64,000 nucleotides of DNA from Actinacidiphila glaucinigra (GCF_900188405.1 NZ_FZOF01000011.1:62001-126000); one strand, 5' to 3'. Shown: positions 16,916 through 25,716, numbered from the stretch's first letter. Notes: generated from the sequence alone by a model not told the origin. Translations and numbers: made by a program.

Positions 16916-17077
16916 CTACACGGCCAGTAGCGCGGCAAGCAACGCGGCCGCCATTGCCGAGAAGAGCCGCGGCTTCCTCCAGCCCGGCCCGGAAGCCTGG
17001 CGATCCAATTCCCAGGCGATCACCAGTCCGCCACCCAGGCCCAACGCGCTCCGCAGCAGGAAAACGGCGGTGTGCAC
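16916..17077 (-). CDS. Possible 53-aa membrane peptide
   Basis: The frame starts at GTG 17077, just after GGAGGATCCCT, and encodes a hydrophobic N-terminal helix (TAVFLLRSALGLGGGLVIAW), a charged loop (ELDRQASGPGWRKPR) and a second short Ala/Leu helix at the end. The good ribosome site supports expression. It abuts the right end of the transposase relic. Function unknown. Confidence 0.45.
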   Translation of the reverse strand: MHTAVFLLRSALGLGGGLVIAWELDRQASGPGWRKPRLFSAMAAALLAALLAV

Positions 17078-17274
17078 AGGGATCCTCCAATGGCTTCGAA
17101 CGGACGGGAAGGCTACCCCTTGCGTCGGTCGCGCGATGCTCCGGGGTCCCGGTTCGGAAGAGGGCATCAGCCTCGGCTTGACCTGGTCGGACGCCAGCCT
17201 GCGGCTGTGCCTGTTGTTGCTCCCGGTCCCCCGTGATTGCCGGGCTCTTCCTGCTCGATCCGGCACGCCTGTGA

Positions 17275-17544
17275 CACGGGCTGCCAATCGTCGCGAGGGC
17301 TGCCGTAGACAACCTGGTTGACAGTCGTTCGCCTGACCACGAAGGAGCCGACGATGACGGAACTGCGGATCTGCGTGAGGGTGATACCGCGCTCATCTTG
17401 GATGGCCCCTTCGCGGACTTCACAGGGCCCGTGCGTTCCATCGACCACGAGCGGGGCCGGGTACGTCTCGTCGTGTTGGTCTTCGGGGACGAGACCGTCA
17501 TCGATGTCGGCCTGTCCTCGGTCGAGAAGGCCTCGGAAAGCTGA
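17275..17544 (+). pseudogene. NusG C-terminal (KOW domain) relic
   Basis: One frame reads REGDTALILDGPFADFTGPV then RVRLVVLVFGDETVIDVGLS and SVEK. This aligns motif for motif with the KOW domain of NusG (GD.V...DGPFA.F.G.V...RVKV.V.IFGR.T.VEL....VEK). No ATG or GTG start precedes it and the NGN domain is absent. It is probably a relic or recombined fragment of a nusG-like gene, though a tiny stand-alone KOW protein with a rare start cannot be ruled out. Confidence 0.6.
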
Positions 17545-17737
17545 GGTTGGTAAGAGCGGCGCCCGCCCCCCTTGTGCTGCCGCTCCCGGGCTTGACCACG
17601 GCCGCCTGCGGCGTCGTCATTGGTCGTCGCCGTACGCTGTCGGGCAGCTTCGGACGGCCCGGAGACGGCCACCGGGCCGGTCGGCCGCGCCGTGCCGCGC
17701 CTGCCGAAAGCAGCCGGCGGCCGACCGCGCTCCGCGT

Positions 17738-18271
17738 TCAGGCGTGGAACTCGCTGAGGTCGATCGTGTGGACACGCAGCGGGAAACCGTACTCCGGGTG
17801 CGTGGTCTCGCGCTGCGGCGCCATCCCGAGCTTGCGCATGACGTTCTCCGAGGCGTTGTCGCCGATCCGTGCGATGCCGATCAGGTGGTCCAGGCCCCGG
17901 TCCTGGAGCGCGAATTCCATCGCGGCGTGGGCGGCCTCCGAGGCGTAGCCCTGACCCCAGAACTGCGGACCGAGCCGCCAGCAGACGGACACCTGCGGCA
18001 TCACCTCGGGCAGGAACTCCGGCAGGGTCAGGCCGGTGAATCCGGCCAGTTCGCCCGAGGCCAGCATCTCGACGGCGAAGAGGCCGAAGCCCTCCTCGTC
18101 CCACTCCTCCTCCCACCGCTCGATGGCTTCCGCCGTGTGTTCCAGGTCGCGCACGGAGCCGTCGCCGACCCAGCGCATCACCTGCGGGTCGCCATTGATC
18201 TCGGCCATGGGTACAAGGTCGTCGTCGTGCCAGCGGCGCAGAAGGAGGCGGGGAGTCTGGATCTCGGTCAT
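17738..18271 (-). CDS. GNAT-family N-acetyltransferase
   Basis: A 177-aa acetyltransferase of the RimJ/RimL-like branch. It opens with the typical IQTPRLLLRRWHDDDLVPM, has VCWRLGPQFWGQGYASEAAH (acetyl-CoA binding loop, about residues 90-110) and ASENVMRKLGM near the end. Start ATG 18271. It probably acetylates an amine on a protein or small molecule; substrate unknown. It lies beside the collagen-like gene on the same strand, 126 bases apart. Confidence 0.88.
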   Translation of the reverse strand: MTEIQTPRLLLRRWHDDDLVPMAEINGDPQVMRWVGDGSVRDLEHTAEAIERWEEEWDEEGFGLFAVEMLASGELAGFTGLTLPEFLPEVMPQVSVCWRLGPQFWGQGYASEAAHAAMEFALQDRGLDHLIGIARIGDNASENVMRKLGMAPQRETTHPEYGFPLRVHTIDLSEFHA

Positions 18272-18397
18272 GGGCTCATCCTGGCGAAGGTGACGCCGCA
18301 ACGGTAATCGGGGTGGGCGAGGTGGTCTCCACATCCGGGAACCAGCCCACCTCCGGCACCGCGGCCCGGCGCGCTGCACGACGCGCCCGGCCCTGGG

Positions 18398-19405
18398 CTA
18401 CCACCAGATGACGACGTATCCCGGGCCGCCGGTCTGGCCGACACCGGGGTCCATGAACGAGACGGTGCCGCCTGTGCCGCCGATGCCCGCAGTCGACGGT
18501 GCCGGCTGGATGACACCGTCCACTGCCGGACGGCCTCCCTGGCCCGGCGGCACGGTAGTGCCGCCGCGGGCGCCGTCGGCGCCTTGGCGGGCCGTGCCCT
18601 GGCCTGAACAGGAGGCGGTGCCGCCCATGCCACCGGACGAGGAGAACAGGCCGCCGGCGCCGCCGTTCGCGATCGCGAGGCCGCCGAGACCGTTGTTCAC
18701 CGTGCTGAGTGAGCCTGGCTGGCCGTTCGTAAGCTGTGCCCCGCCTGTTCCTCCCGCGCCGATGTCCACCGGGACCGGCGTGCCCGGCTGGACGGGAAGA
18801 ACGCACCAGGCAAAGCCCCCGGCGCCGCCGCCCGAGCCGTTGACGAGGGTGCCGTCGGCTCCCGAACCGCCCCCACCGGCACCCCATGCCTGGACGAAGA
18901 CGGAGGTGACCCCGGCGGGCGGCATGAACTGACCGTCGTCGAGGAAGTCCACCAGGCCGTGCCCCGGGGTGACACCAGGCGGCCCCGGCGGGCCTTCGGG
19001 ACCCACCGGCCCCTCGTCGCCGGTATCGCCCTGCGGCCCCGGCGCGCCAGGTACTCCTGGGGCACCCGGCGGCCCCGGGGGCCCGGCAGGTCCGGTCTGC
19101 CCCTGCGGGCCGGGAGGCCCGGGCGGCCCCGGCGGACCCGGAATACCGGGCCGGCCCGGGTGACCGTGGTACCCGGGTCGGCCGGGGCAGTACCCGGGGA
19201 AGAACGGGAAGAGGAGGCACGGGTCGGCAAGACCTGTCTCAGCACCAGGTTTTGCGGCGTCAGCTCGGCCGCTGCCGGCGCTCCCCGCGTACGCCGCACC
19301 CGCCTGAGCACCGGACGCCAGGATCACGCTCACGGCCACCGCCCACATGCGCAGACCGCCTCGGCGCCGTACGGGCGCCGCAGACACACCTATTCGGGAC
19401 AACAC
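18398..19405 (-). CDS. Secreted collagen-like protein
   Basis: A 335-aa exported protein. I start it at GTG 19405 because GGAGGTGTC lies directly upstream. A signal peptide (basic PVRRRGGLR, then WAVAVSVILASG, AYA) is followed by about 25 uninterrupted Gly-X-Y triplets (GRPGYHGHPGRPGIPGPPGP...), rich in GPP and GPQ, which should form a collagen triple helix. The C-terminal ~190 residues are Gly-rich (GAGGGGSG, GGAGG repeats) with predicted beta structure, like tail-fibre or glycine-rich adhesion modules. Likely a surface or extracellular structural or adhesive protein. Confidence 0.88.
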   Translation of the reverse strand: MLSRIGVSAAPVRRRGGLRMWAVAVSVILASGAQAGAAYAGSAGSGRADAAKPGAETGLADPCLLFPFFPGYCPGRPGYHGHPGRPGIPGPPGPPGPPGPQGQTGPAGPPGPPGAPGVPGAPGPQGDTGDEGPVGPEGPPGPPGVTPGHGLVDFLDDGQFMPPAGVTSVFVQAWGAGGGGSGADGTLVNGSGGGAGGFAWCVLPVQPGTPVPVDIGAGGTGGAQLTNGQPGSLSTVNNGLGGLAIANGGAGGLFSSSGGMGGTASCSGQGTARQGADGARGGTTVPPGQGGRPAVDGVIQPAPSTAGIGGTGGTVSFMDPGVGQTGGPGYVVIWW

Positions 19406-19736
19406 GACACCTCCAGCAAGGGGGCCCGCGACGCGCGGCACACGCCGCTCACCAGGAGAGAAGAACAGTCGGAGACAGCAGCGGACCCATGGAAAGAATC
19501 ACCCTGCGTAGCGTTACTTGCACATTCAGTAGCCGACCGGGTGATCACAATGCCCGGGACATCCTCGGCAGCACTCACTGCCGCCCGCGGCAGGGGTTCC
19601 GGGCCGCTGGGCCGCACCCTCGCTCGGGCCAGGCGACACGGGAAGTCCTGGAGTCGGTGGCCGGCGGTGCCTGCCGGGCCGTCAGCCGCTTTCCCCGGAG
19701 TTCGCCGAGGCCGGGGCCGACGACGGCGCCGGCGGT
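19406..19736. other. Intergenic region, no supported gene
   Basis: These 331 bases lie between the collagen-like gene's start and the stop of the hydrolase, both on the minus strand. They must hold the collagen-like gene's promoter. Frames across it are compositionally random (poly-Arg) and I see no operator. Confidence 0.4.
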
Positions 19737-20726
19737 TCAAGGCTGGAGGGAGGCGAGCCAGCCGGTCAGCAGGCGGTTGACCTCCTCGGGGCGCTCCTGC
19801 TGGATCCAGTGCCCGCAGCCGTCCAGGATGTGGCTGGCGGTCAAGCCGGGGAGGGTGGCCGGGTAGGCGTCGATCGCGTCCGCCATCCAGGTCGTCGAGG
19901 CGTCCAGGGCGCCGCCGATGAACAGGGACGGCTGCTTGATCGGGGCGCCGGCGTACTGGGCGAGGTCCTCCCAGTCGCGGTCCATGTTGCGGTAGCGGTT
20001 GAGGGCCCCGGTCATGCCGGTGCGCTCGAACTCCCCGGCGTACACGTCGAGATCGTCCTCGCTCAGCCAGGCCGGCAGCTTGCCGACGGGGAACCGGTCG
20101 CGCAGCCGGCCGCCGGTGCGGGCCACGAAGTGCGGGTCGGGCTCACCCTGGTCGGGCATGGTGTCCGCGGACAGGGCCGCATAGAAGCCCGCGAGCCAGC
20201 CCCGGACGTCGGGCTCCATTTCCGCTTCGGCCCTGCCGGGCTCCTGGAAGTACGAGACGTAGAACTCCTGGTCGCCGCCCATCCGCGCGAAGGCGTCGGT
20301 GGGGCGGGGGCCGCCGGGCGGCGCGTAGGGGACGCTCAGCAGTCCGACGGCGTGGAAGACCTCAGGGTGGAGCAGGGCGGAGGCCGCCGCGATGTTGGAG
20401 CCCCAGTCGTGCCCGACGACCGTCGCCCGCTCCTCGCCCAGGGCGCGCACCAGCGCGACGTTGTCCTCCACCAGGTCGAGCATCCGGTATGCGTCGGTGG
20501 CGGCCGGCTTGGACGAGCGGCCGTAGCCGCGCACGTCGAGCGCCACGGCCCGGTACCCCGCCGCCGCGAGGGCCGGGAGCTGGTGGCGCCAGGAGTACCA
20601 GGACTCGGGGAAGCCGTGGACGAGCAGGACCAGCGGTCCGGTGCCCTGCTCGACGAGGTGCAGGCGTCCGGCCGGTCCCTCGATGGTGCGGTGGCGCGGG
20701 TCGGCGGACGGCGCGGGCTGGTGCAT
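19737..20726 (-). CDS. Alpha/beta hydrolase, epoxide-hydrolase type
   Basis: A 329-aa alpha/beta-hydrolase. LLVHGFPESWYSW carries the HGFP oxyanion motif, VVGHDWGSNIA the nucleophile Asp (the G-x-D-x-G form used by epoxide hydrolases and dehalogenases) and GCGHWIQQERPEEV the catalytic His. Start ATG 20726 after GAGGAGA. The length fits soluble epoxide hydrolases of Streptomyces. It is divergent from an XRE-cupin regulator with a palindrome between them, suggesting direct control. Confidence 0.9.
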   Translation of the reverse strand: MHQPAPSADPRHRTIEGPAGRLHLVEQGTGPLVLLVHGFPESWYSWRHQLPALAAAGYRAVALDVRGYGRSSKPAATDAYRMLDLVEDNVALVRALGEERATVVGHDWGSNIAAASALLHPEVFHAVGLLSVPYAPPGGPRPTDAFARMGGDQEFYVSYFQEPGRAEAEMEPDVRGWLAGFYAALSADTMPDQGEPDPHFVARTGGRLRDRFPVGKLPAWLSEDDLDVYAGEFERTGMTGALNRYRNMDRDWEDLAQYAGAPIKQPSLFIGGALDASTTWMADAIDAYPATLPGLTASHILDGCGHWIQQERPEEVNRLLTGWLASLQP

Positions 20727-20802
20727 GGCTTCTCCTCGGTTCACGGGCGGCCGCGGTTGCCCACCGATCATGCGGCGCGGCGACCGCGCGGCGCGAGTAC
20801 CC

Positions 20803-20817
20803 TTGCCAGCCTGGCAA
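20803..20817. promoter_or_regulatory. Operator palindrome of the hydrolase/XRE-cupin pair
   Basis: TTGCCAG-C-CTGGCAA is a perfect 15-bp palindrome in the 138-base gap between the divergent hydrolase and regulator genes. It is a likely binding site for the adjacent XRE-type protein (inference). Confidence 0.7.
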
Positions 20818-20864
20818 ACTCGCAGGACAGGCCGATGGAGTCGACGTGGCCGGAGGGAGCAACG

Positions 20865-21491
20865 GTGACGGATGACGGCACAGCCGCCACGCTGGCGGCG
20901 ATCGGCCCCCGGCTGCGGGCCGCGCGCGAGCAGCTCGGCGCCACACTCACCGACGTCAGCCACACGACCGGCATCTCGCTGAGCACGCTGTCGCGGATCG
21001 AGACCGGACGGCGCAAGCCGACCCTCGAGGTGCTGCTGCAGCTGGCGAAGGCGTACGGCATCTCCCTGGACGAGCTGGCCGGCACCGCACCCGCAGCACC
21101 GCCGAGACCGCGCACCCCCACGCCGCCGCATCCCGGCGACGACAAGGCCGTGTTGCCACTGACCCGGTACGTGGGGGGTCTGCACGCCCACAAACACGTC
21201 CTGCCCGCCGTCGACGAGGCGCCGGCGCGTCCGCGGCTGGCCTCTCACGACGGGTACGAATGGCTGTGCGTCCTGTACGGGCGGCTGTGGCTGGCGCTCG
21301 GCGAGCAGGACCTCGTCCTGAGTGCGGGGGACGTCGTCGAGTTCGACACGCGCACCCCGCACGGAGTCGCGAACGCCGGGCCCGGCGGACCGGTCGAATA
21401 TCTGATCATGTTCGGGCCGCAGGGAGAGCGCCTGCGGCCGCGCACCCCTCCACCCCTCGGCCGCCTCCCCGACCGCGCCGGGCGCCGGTGA
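20865..21491 (+). CDS. XRE-family regulator with C-terminal cupin
   Basis: A 208-aa one-component regulator. The N-terminal HTH is LGATLTDVSHTTGISLSTLS...ETGRRKP (about residues 24-52). The C-terminal ~90 residues form a cupin-2 barrel (YGRLWLALGEQDLVLSAGDV, TRTPHGVAN) that probably senses a small ligand. I chose GTG 20865 because GGAGGGA sits just ahead; ATG 20835 is the alternative. It likely controls itself and the divergent epoxide-hydrolase-type gene. Confidence 0.88.
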   Translation: MTDDGTAATLAAIGPRLRAAREQLGATLTDVSHTTGISLSTLSRIETGRRKPTLEVLLQLAKAYGISLDELAGTAPAAPPRPRTPTPPHPGDDKAVLPLTRYVGGLHAHKHVLPAVDEAPARPRLASHDGYEWLCVLYGRLWLALGEQDLVLSAGDVVEFDTRTPHGVANAGPGGPVEYLIMFGPQGERLRPRTPPPLGRLPDRAGRR

Positions 21492-21557
21492 CGACTGCGC
21501 CACCGCGACGCGTGGCGCCCCGGTACCGGCCGGTTGGACGAACGTGCTCGAGAAGGT

Positions 21558-21785
21558 CTACAGGGCCGCGCGCTGAGCCGCCTGGTAGGCGTCCCACAGC
21601 GGCTTCACGACCGTGCATTCCCGGGCGGCGCCGTCCCGGCACGTGGGGCATTCGGTGGCGTGGTCCAGCCATGTGCGGTACGCCGCCTGGACCGCTTGGT
21701 TCGCCTGGGTCACACGGGCCCGGACCACGGCGCCGGGACCCGAGCCGGTCTCCAGCCAGCGCTCCGTGTACCCGGACTCCCCCAT
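21558..21785 (-). CDS. Small hypothetical protein with CxxC motif
   Basis: A 75-aa protein beginning MGESGYTERWL, with a helical body and HATECPTCRDGAARECTVV near the C-terminus. The cysteines could bind zinc or be redox-active. The ribosome site (GAGGAG) is rather far upstream. Family unknown; similar short proteins are common and uncharacterised in Streptomyces. Confidence 0.6.
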   Translation of the reverse strand: MGESGYTERWLETGSGPGAVVRARVTQANQAVQAAYRTWLDHATECPTCRDGAARECTVVKPLWDAYQAAQRAAL

Positions 21786-22015
21786 GACCAAAGACTCCTC
21801 AACCTCACCGGATCCCGCATCCGGCTCGCCCCGACAGCGGACTCCCAATGTATCGATGTGTGGCGTGCCACATCTCGAACTGGCACATCATCTGGACAAC
21901 TCCAGCGTCTTGGGCATGTGACTGGCTGAATCCTTGCGGTGCGCACCACCCGGCGGTCGGGGACCCGGCTCGCGCTGTCCCCTGCGGGCGGCGCTCGCGG
22001 AATCCGGGCCACGCG

Positions 22016-23485
22016 TCACTTGCCGACAGGTCCGCCGCCGCCCGGTGCGGGGGCAGGGGCTCGCAGCCCGCGCAGCACATTGCCTTCCGTCGTCAGATAG
22101 CCGGAGCCGTAGTCGAAGCGACGCGCCTCGGCGAACAGCAGGTAGTAGTACTTGGCGTTCTCGCTGAACCAGTACGCCGGGGTGAGGTCGCCCAGCTTCA
22201 TCGGGGACGCCGTCACCTCACGAACGACCGTGTAGCCGCCCGCGACCTTGCAGTACCGCTCCTGGCGGTCGAACATCTCGCGGGCGCGCTCCCGGTACAG
22301 CTCCTTCCCGGTGACGAGCCACAGGGACAGGCAGGCGTCGACGTACTCCGGGCGCAGCGGATAAGAGGGGTTCCACGCGCGCAGGCTGCGGTAGTCGAGG
22401 AGGTCCGGTGGCAGGCGGAAGGCGCCGAGCACGTCCGTCCAGCTGTCGTGGTAGCTCTCGCCTTCGGCGACACGCCCGCTGCGGGCCAGCAGTCCGGCGT
22501 AGAAGGCGGTCAGTTCGGACTGGACCTGACCGGTGGCGCGACCGGTGCGCATCTCCGCCTGACGGAACCACAGCCGCCCCGTACTCCGGTCGGCGAGGTG
22601 CCTGAAGATCCCGGCGGTCAGGGCCGTGTACCAGGTGCGCAGTTCCTCGTCGCCGTACAGCTTCCAGCCGTGCCACAGGTACTCGAAGAAGGAGTCGGCC
22701 GGCGGATCGAGGGTGGCGGTGGTCCCGGTCCACGCGCCGGTCTCGACGTCGAGCGTGGTGCCCAGCAGGTCCAGCCGTGAGCGGCGTTCGCAGACGGCGC
22801 GCAGCGCCTTCTTGGCCACGTCGTAGTAGGTACGGTCGCCGGTGATCCGGGACAACTCACCGAACTCGGTGATGCAGCTGCCGATCTCGGCCAAGTGGTT
22901 GTGGCGGCCGCTCACCGCACCTGTGGAGAGGTTGACGTACCGGTAGGGGGCACCCGTGGGCGATACGAGGAAGGCGGGCATCAGCCGGTCCGCGAGGTCG
23001 CGGGCGACGTCGAGCAGCGCGGGATCCCTGGTCGCGAGGTGTCCCGACAGCAGCCCCCCGACCAGCCGGATGATCGCCTCGAAGACCTGGACGGAGACGT
23101 CCTGATCGAGGTCGAGCTCGTCCTTCACCCACCGGACGGCCGCGTCCAGCTCCTCGTCCAGCTCCATCAGGTACAGCGTGTCGAGCGCCTCGACGATCGT
23201 CAGACCGAACGTGTGGCCGGGGGCGAAGAAGTCCGCGCCGCGCCCACTGAGCGGACGCAGCTCGTCCCGTCCCCAGGCCAGCCGCCGATAGGCGTCCCAG
23301 GCGCGACGGAACGCCGCCACGGACGCCTCCCCCAGACCCGCGAACGGCTCCGCGGCCGCACTGGCGGAACCGTGCACGGACGCGACCGGGACGGCGGCGA
23401 CGGGGGTGAGGGCCGTGAGAGCACCGAGCAGCCCGCGCCGCGAGAGAGAGCCGGGACCCGCGCATTTCCTCATGCCCCGGAACAT
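22016..23485 (-). CDS. Tat-exported GH47-family alpha-mannosidase
   Basis: A 489-aa glycosidase of family GH47 (alpha-1,2-mannosidases, inverting, Ca-dependent). The (alpha/alpha)7-barrel motifs are visible: FGLTIVEALDTLYLMELDEE (about 95-112), SFFEYLWHGWKLY, YPLRPEYVDACLSLW and the C-terminal AYWFSENAKYYYLLF. The N-terminus SLSRRGLLGALTALTP is a twin-arginine signal peptide, so the enzyme is exported folded. GH47 is mainly a eukaryotic glycan-trimming family; in Streptomyces it probably degrades fungal or plant mannosylated glycans. It stands alone, without an obvious transporter or regulator. Confidence 0.85.
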   Translation of the reverse strand: MFRGMRKCAGPGSLSRRGLLGALTALTPVAAVPVASVHGSASAAAEPFAGLGEASVAAFRRAWDAYRRLAWGRDELRPLSGRGADFFAPGHTFGLTIVEALDTLYLMELDEELDAAVRWVKDELDLDQDVSVQVFEAIIRLVGGLLSGHLATRDPALLDVARDLADRLMPAFLVSPTGAPYRYVNLSTGAVSGRHNHLAEIGSCITEFGELSRITGDRTYYDVAKKALRAVCERRSRLDLLGTTLDVETGAWTGTTATLDPPADSFFEYLWHGWKLYGDEELRTWYTALTAGIFRHLADRSTGRLWFRQAEMRTGRATGQVQSELTAFYAGLLARSGRVAEGESYHDSWTDVLGAFRLPPDLLDYRSLRAWNPSYPLRPEYVDACLSLWLVTGKELYRERAREMFDRQERYCKVAGGYTVVREVTASPMKLGDLTPAYWFSENAKYYYLLFAEARRFDYGSGYLTTEGNVLRGLRAPAPAPGGGGPVGK

Positions 23486-23640
23486 CCCCCGAAAGCCCCG
23501 CCCTCCTCACACGGATGACGGAACATCACCGTGTTGACGGGACGGCCCCTCGGCGGGGCACTGCCTGGGCCTTTCGACTCTTCTCCCACCCCGCGCGTGG
23601 AGCGCCGCCTCCGCGGCGCGCTCCCGCGGCGTACCGGCGG

Positions 23641-24042
23641 TCATGCCGTGACGGCGATGCCGGCCAGAGGGCGTTCGCGCCGCAGCATCCGGTCGGCCAG
23701 GAGCACCAGGCGGTACATGAGGAACCGCCGCCGCATCAGTTCCCTTACCTGGGAGGTTTCCAGGGCATCCAGGAGCCGGGCGGTTCCCGGGGTGACGGGT
23801 GCGTCGCCGGGGACGGATCCGTTCATGCGGCAGGGTGCGACGGTGACCCGCGGGTCGTTCCGGATGCGCTTGATCTTGCCGGAATCCGGCGGTGTCAAGG
23901 CGTAGAGGACGCCTTCGTGGACGACGCAGCCTACGGGGGTGGCGACCGCGCGCCCGTCCCTGCGGAACGTGGTCAGACTGGCGTACTTGCCCTGGCCGAC
24001 CCGATGGAGAGCGCGCTCGAAGTCACCGGTCCCGGTGGACAT
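23641..24042 (-). CDS. PPOX-class F420- or flavin-dependent oxidoreductase
   Basis: A 133-aa split-barrel protein of the pyridoxamine-oxidase-like superfamily. It has KYASLTTFRRDGRAVATPVG (strands 1-2), GVLYALTPPDSGKIKRIRND (phosphate-contact Lys/Arg) and PRVTVAPC. Short length and PPDSGKIKRI favour an F420-type reductase. It starts at ATG 24042 inside the 3' end of the TetR gene (20-base overlap), so the two are co-transcribed and probably co-regulated. Confidence 0.87.
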   Translation of the reverse strand: MSTGTGDFERALHRVGQGKYASLTTFRRDGRAVATPVGCVVHEGVLYALTPPDSGKIKRIRNDPRVTVAPCRMNGSVPGDAPVTPGTARLLDALETSQVRELMRRRFLMYRLVLLADRMLRRERPLAGIAVTA

Positions 24043-24664
24043 GCCGGCCTCCCGTGCTGGTGGTCTCCGTCGCATGGCCGACGAGGTCGCGGGCGGTCCG
24101 CGCGGCCTGGGCCTCGACGGTCGCCAGGGTGTTCCATGCGCCGGGCAGCATGTCCTGCTGCAGGAAGAGAGCGAGCCCGTGGGCTGCGGCCGAGACACGG
24201 ACGAGCAGGTCGAACGCCGCGTCCGGATCGGCGGTGACGCGACTGGTGACGGGCATCAGGTCGTCGTGCAGGGCGCTGCCCGCCGCTGCCAGCTCGGGGT
24301 GCCTGCCCTTGTCCAGACCGGCGAGGAAGGTGATGTCGAACAGGGCGCGCTCCTCCGCGGCGAAGCGTACGTAGGCGGAGGCGAACGCGGCCAGCTGTTC
24401 GGCGGGGTCCGTGCTGGAGGCCAGCGCGGCTCTGTAGCGGCGCTGCTGCTCCTGGTAGCCCTTCAGGGCCAGCGAGACCAGCAAGGCATCCCGGTCGGCG
24501 AAGTGCTTGTAGGGCGCCGAGACGCTCACTCCGGCCCTCCGGCACGCCTCGGCAAGGGTGAAACCGTGCGGGCCGCGCTCCGTGACCAGGGCCAGTGCGG
24601 CCTGTTCGAGCGCGTTGCGCAGGTCTCCGTGGTGGGTCCCGCTGGGACGTCGGTTGACTGTCAC
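24023..24664 (-). CDS. TetR/AcrR family regulator
   Basis: A 213-aa repressor with HTH FTLAEACRRAGVSVSAPYKHF (about residues 30-50) and a helical ligand domain with a WHG-like ending (AAHGLALFLQQDMLPGAW). The GTG start at 24664 follows AAGGGT; a longer open frame runs through the operator and is unlikely. Upstream are GGTTAA inverted repeats shared with the divergent SDR. It likely represses itself, the overlapping PPOX gene and the SDR at 24775. Confidence 0.88.
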   Translation of the reverse strand: MTVNRRPSGTHHGDLRNALEQAALALVTERGPHGFTLAEACRRAGVSVSAPYKHFADRDALLVSLALKGYQEQQRRYRAALASSTDPAEQLAAFASAYVRFAAEERALFDITFLAGLDKGRHPELAAAGSALHDDLMPVTSRVTADPDAAFDLLVRVSAAAHGLALFLQQDMLPGAWNTLATVEAQAARTARDLVGHATETTSTGGRHVHRDR

Positions 24665-24672
24665 ACCCTTGA

Positions 24673-24712
24673 GGTTAACACTATTAACCACAAGGTGAAT
24701 GCCATTAACCTT
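24673..24712. promoter_or_regulatory. TetR operator region
   Basis: GGTTAACACTATTAACC (24673-24689) is an inverted repeat with 6-bp arms. A related imperfect palindrome, AAGGTGAATGCCATTAACCTT, follows at 24692-24712. The AT-rich TTAA core stands out in this GC-rich DNA. It sits between the divergent TetR and SDR genes. Confidence 0.72.
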
Positions 24713-24774
24713 GCCGGAACGCCAGAACACCCCGCACACCTCAGCACCCCATCGGCCCGACACCTGGAGACGAC

Positions 24775-25716
24775 ATGCCCCGACCGCTACCCGCGCGCTG
24801 GACCGCCCGCGACATACCCGACCAGCGCGGCCGCACCGCCGTGATCACCGGCGCCAACGCCGGCATCGGCTTCGAGACCGCCAAGGCACTGGCGCACCGT
24901 GGCGCATCCCTCATCCTGGCGGTGCGCGACCCGGAGAAGGGCAAACGCGCGGCGGCCGCGATCACCTCCGACGCGGAGGCGGCAGACGTGCACGTGGTGC
25001 ACCTCGACCTGGGCTCGCTGCGTTCGGTCCGCGCGGCCGCCGAGGAGGTCCACGCCACCTGCTCCCGGATCGACCTGCTCATCAACAACGCCGGCGTGAT
25101 GTACACGCCGTACGGGACCACCCAGGACGGCTTCGAGCTCCAGTTCGGCACCAACCACCTGGGGCACTTCGCGCTCACCGGCCTGCTGCTCGACCTGCTG
25201 CCCGCGACCCCGGCCTCACGCGTCGTCACCGTCAGCAGCGCGGGCCACCGCGTGGGCGGTCCGATCGACCTGGCCGACCTCGAGTGGCGGACACGTCCCT
25301 ACAACCGGAACGCCGCGTACGGGCACTCCAAGCTGGCCAACCTGATGTTCACCTACGAACTCCAGCGCAGGCTCCCCGCCGACGGACCCCTGGCCGTCGC
25401 CGCACATCCCGGCGGCGCCGACACCACGGGTTCCCGGAGCGCGATGTCCCAGGCCTCCGCCGTCACGCGCGCGGCGTTCGCAGCCGTCAGGCCGTTCCTC
25501 CTCCAGTCGCCCGCGATGGGGGCCCTTCCCGTCCTCCGCGCCGCGACCGATCCCGACGTCCGGGGAGGGGAGTACCACGGACCCCGGGGCTTCCAGCAGA
25601 GCAGGGGCTACCCTCGGTCCGTCCGCTCCAGTGCCCAGTCCTACGACGCGTCGCTCCAGCGCCGGCTCTGGGCGCTCTCCGAGGAGCTGACCGGGGTCGC
25701 CTTCCCCTCCCGGTGA
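24775..25716 (+). CDS. Short-chain dehydrogenase/reductase (retinol-dehydrogenase-like)
   Basis: A 313-aa SDR with VITGANAGIGFETAK (cofactor loop), NNAGVMY, VTVSSAGH (catalytic Ser) and YGHSKLAN (YxxxK). The insert after the active site (FTYELQRRL, AAHPGGADT) is typical of the retinol-dehydrogenase or protochlorophyllide-reductase-like SDR branch. GGAGACGAC precedes the ATG. It is divergent from a TetR gene with operators between, so it is likely inducible. Substrate unknown. Confidence 0.91.
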   Translation: MPRPLPARWTARDIPDQRGRTAVITGANAGIGFETAKALAHRGASLILAVRDPEKGKRAAAAITSDAEAADVHVVHLDLGSLRSVRAAAEEVHATCSRIDLLINNAGVMYTPYGTTQDGFELQFGTNHLGHFALTGLLLDLLPATPASRVVTVSSAGHRVGGPIDLADLEWRTRPYNRNAAYGHSKLANLMFTYELQRRLPADGPLAVAAHPGGADTTGSRSAMSQASAVTRAAFAAVRPFLLQSPAMGALPVLRAATDPDVRGGEYHGPRGFQQSRGYPRSVRSSAQSYDASLQRRLWALSEELTGVAFPSR

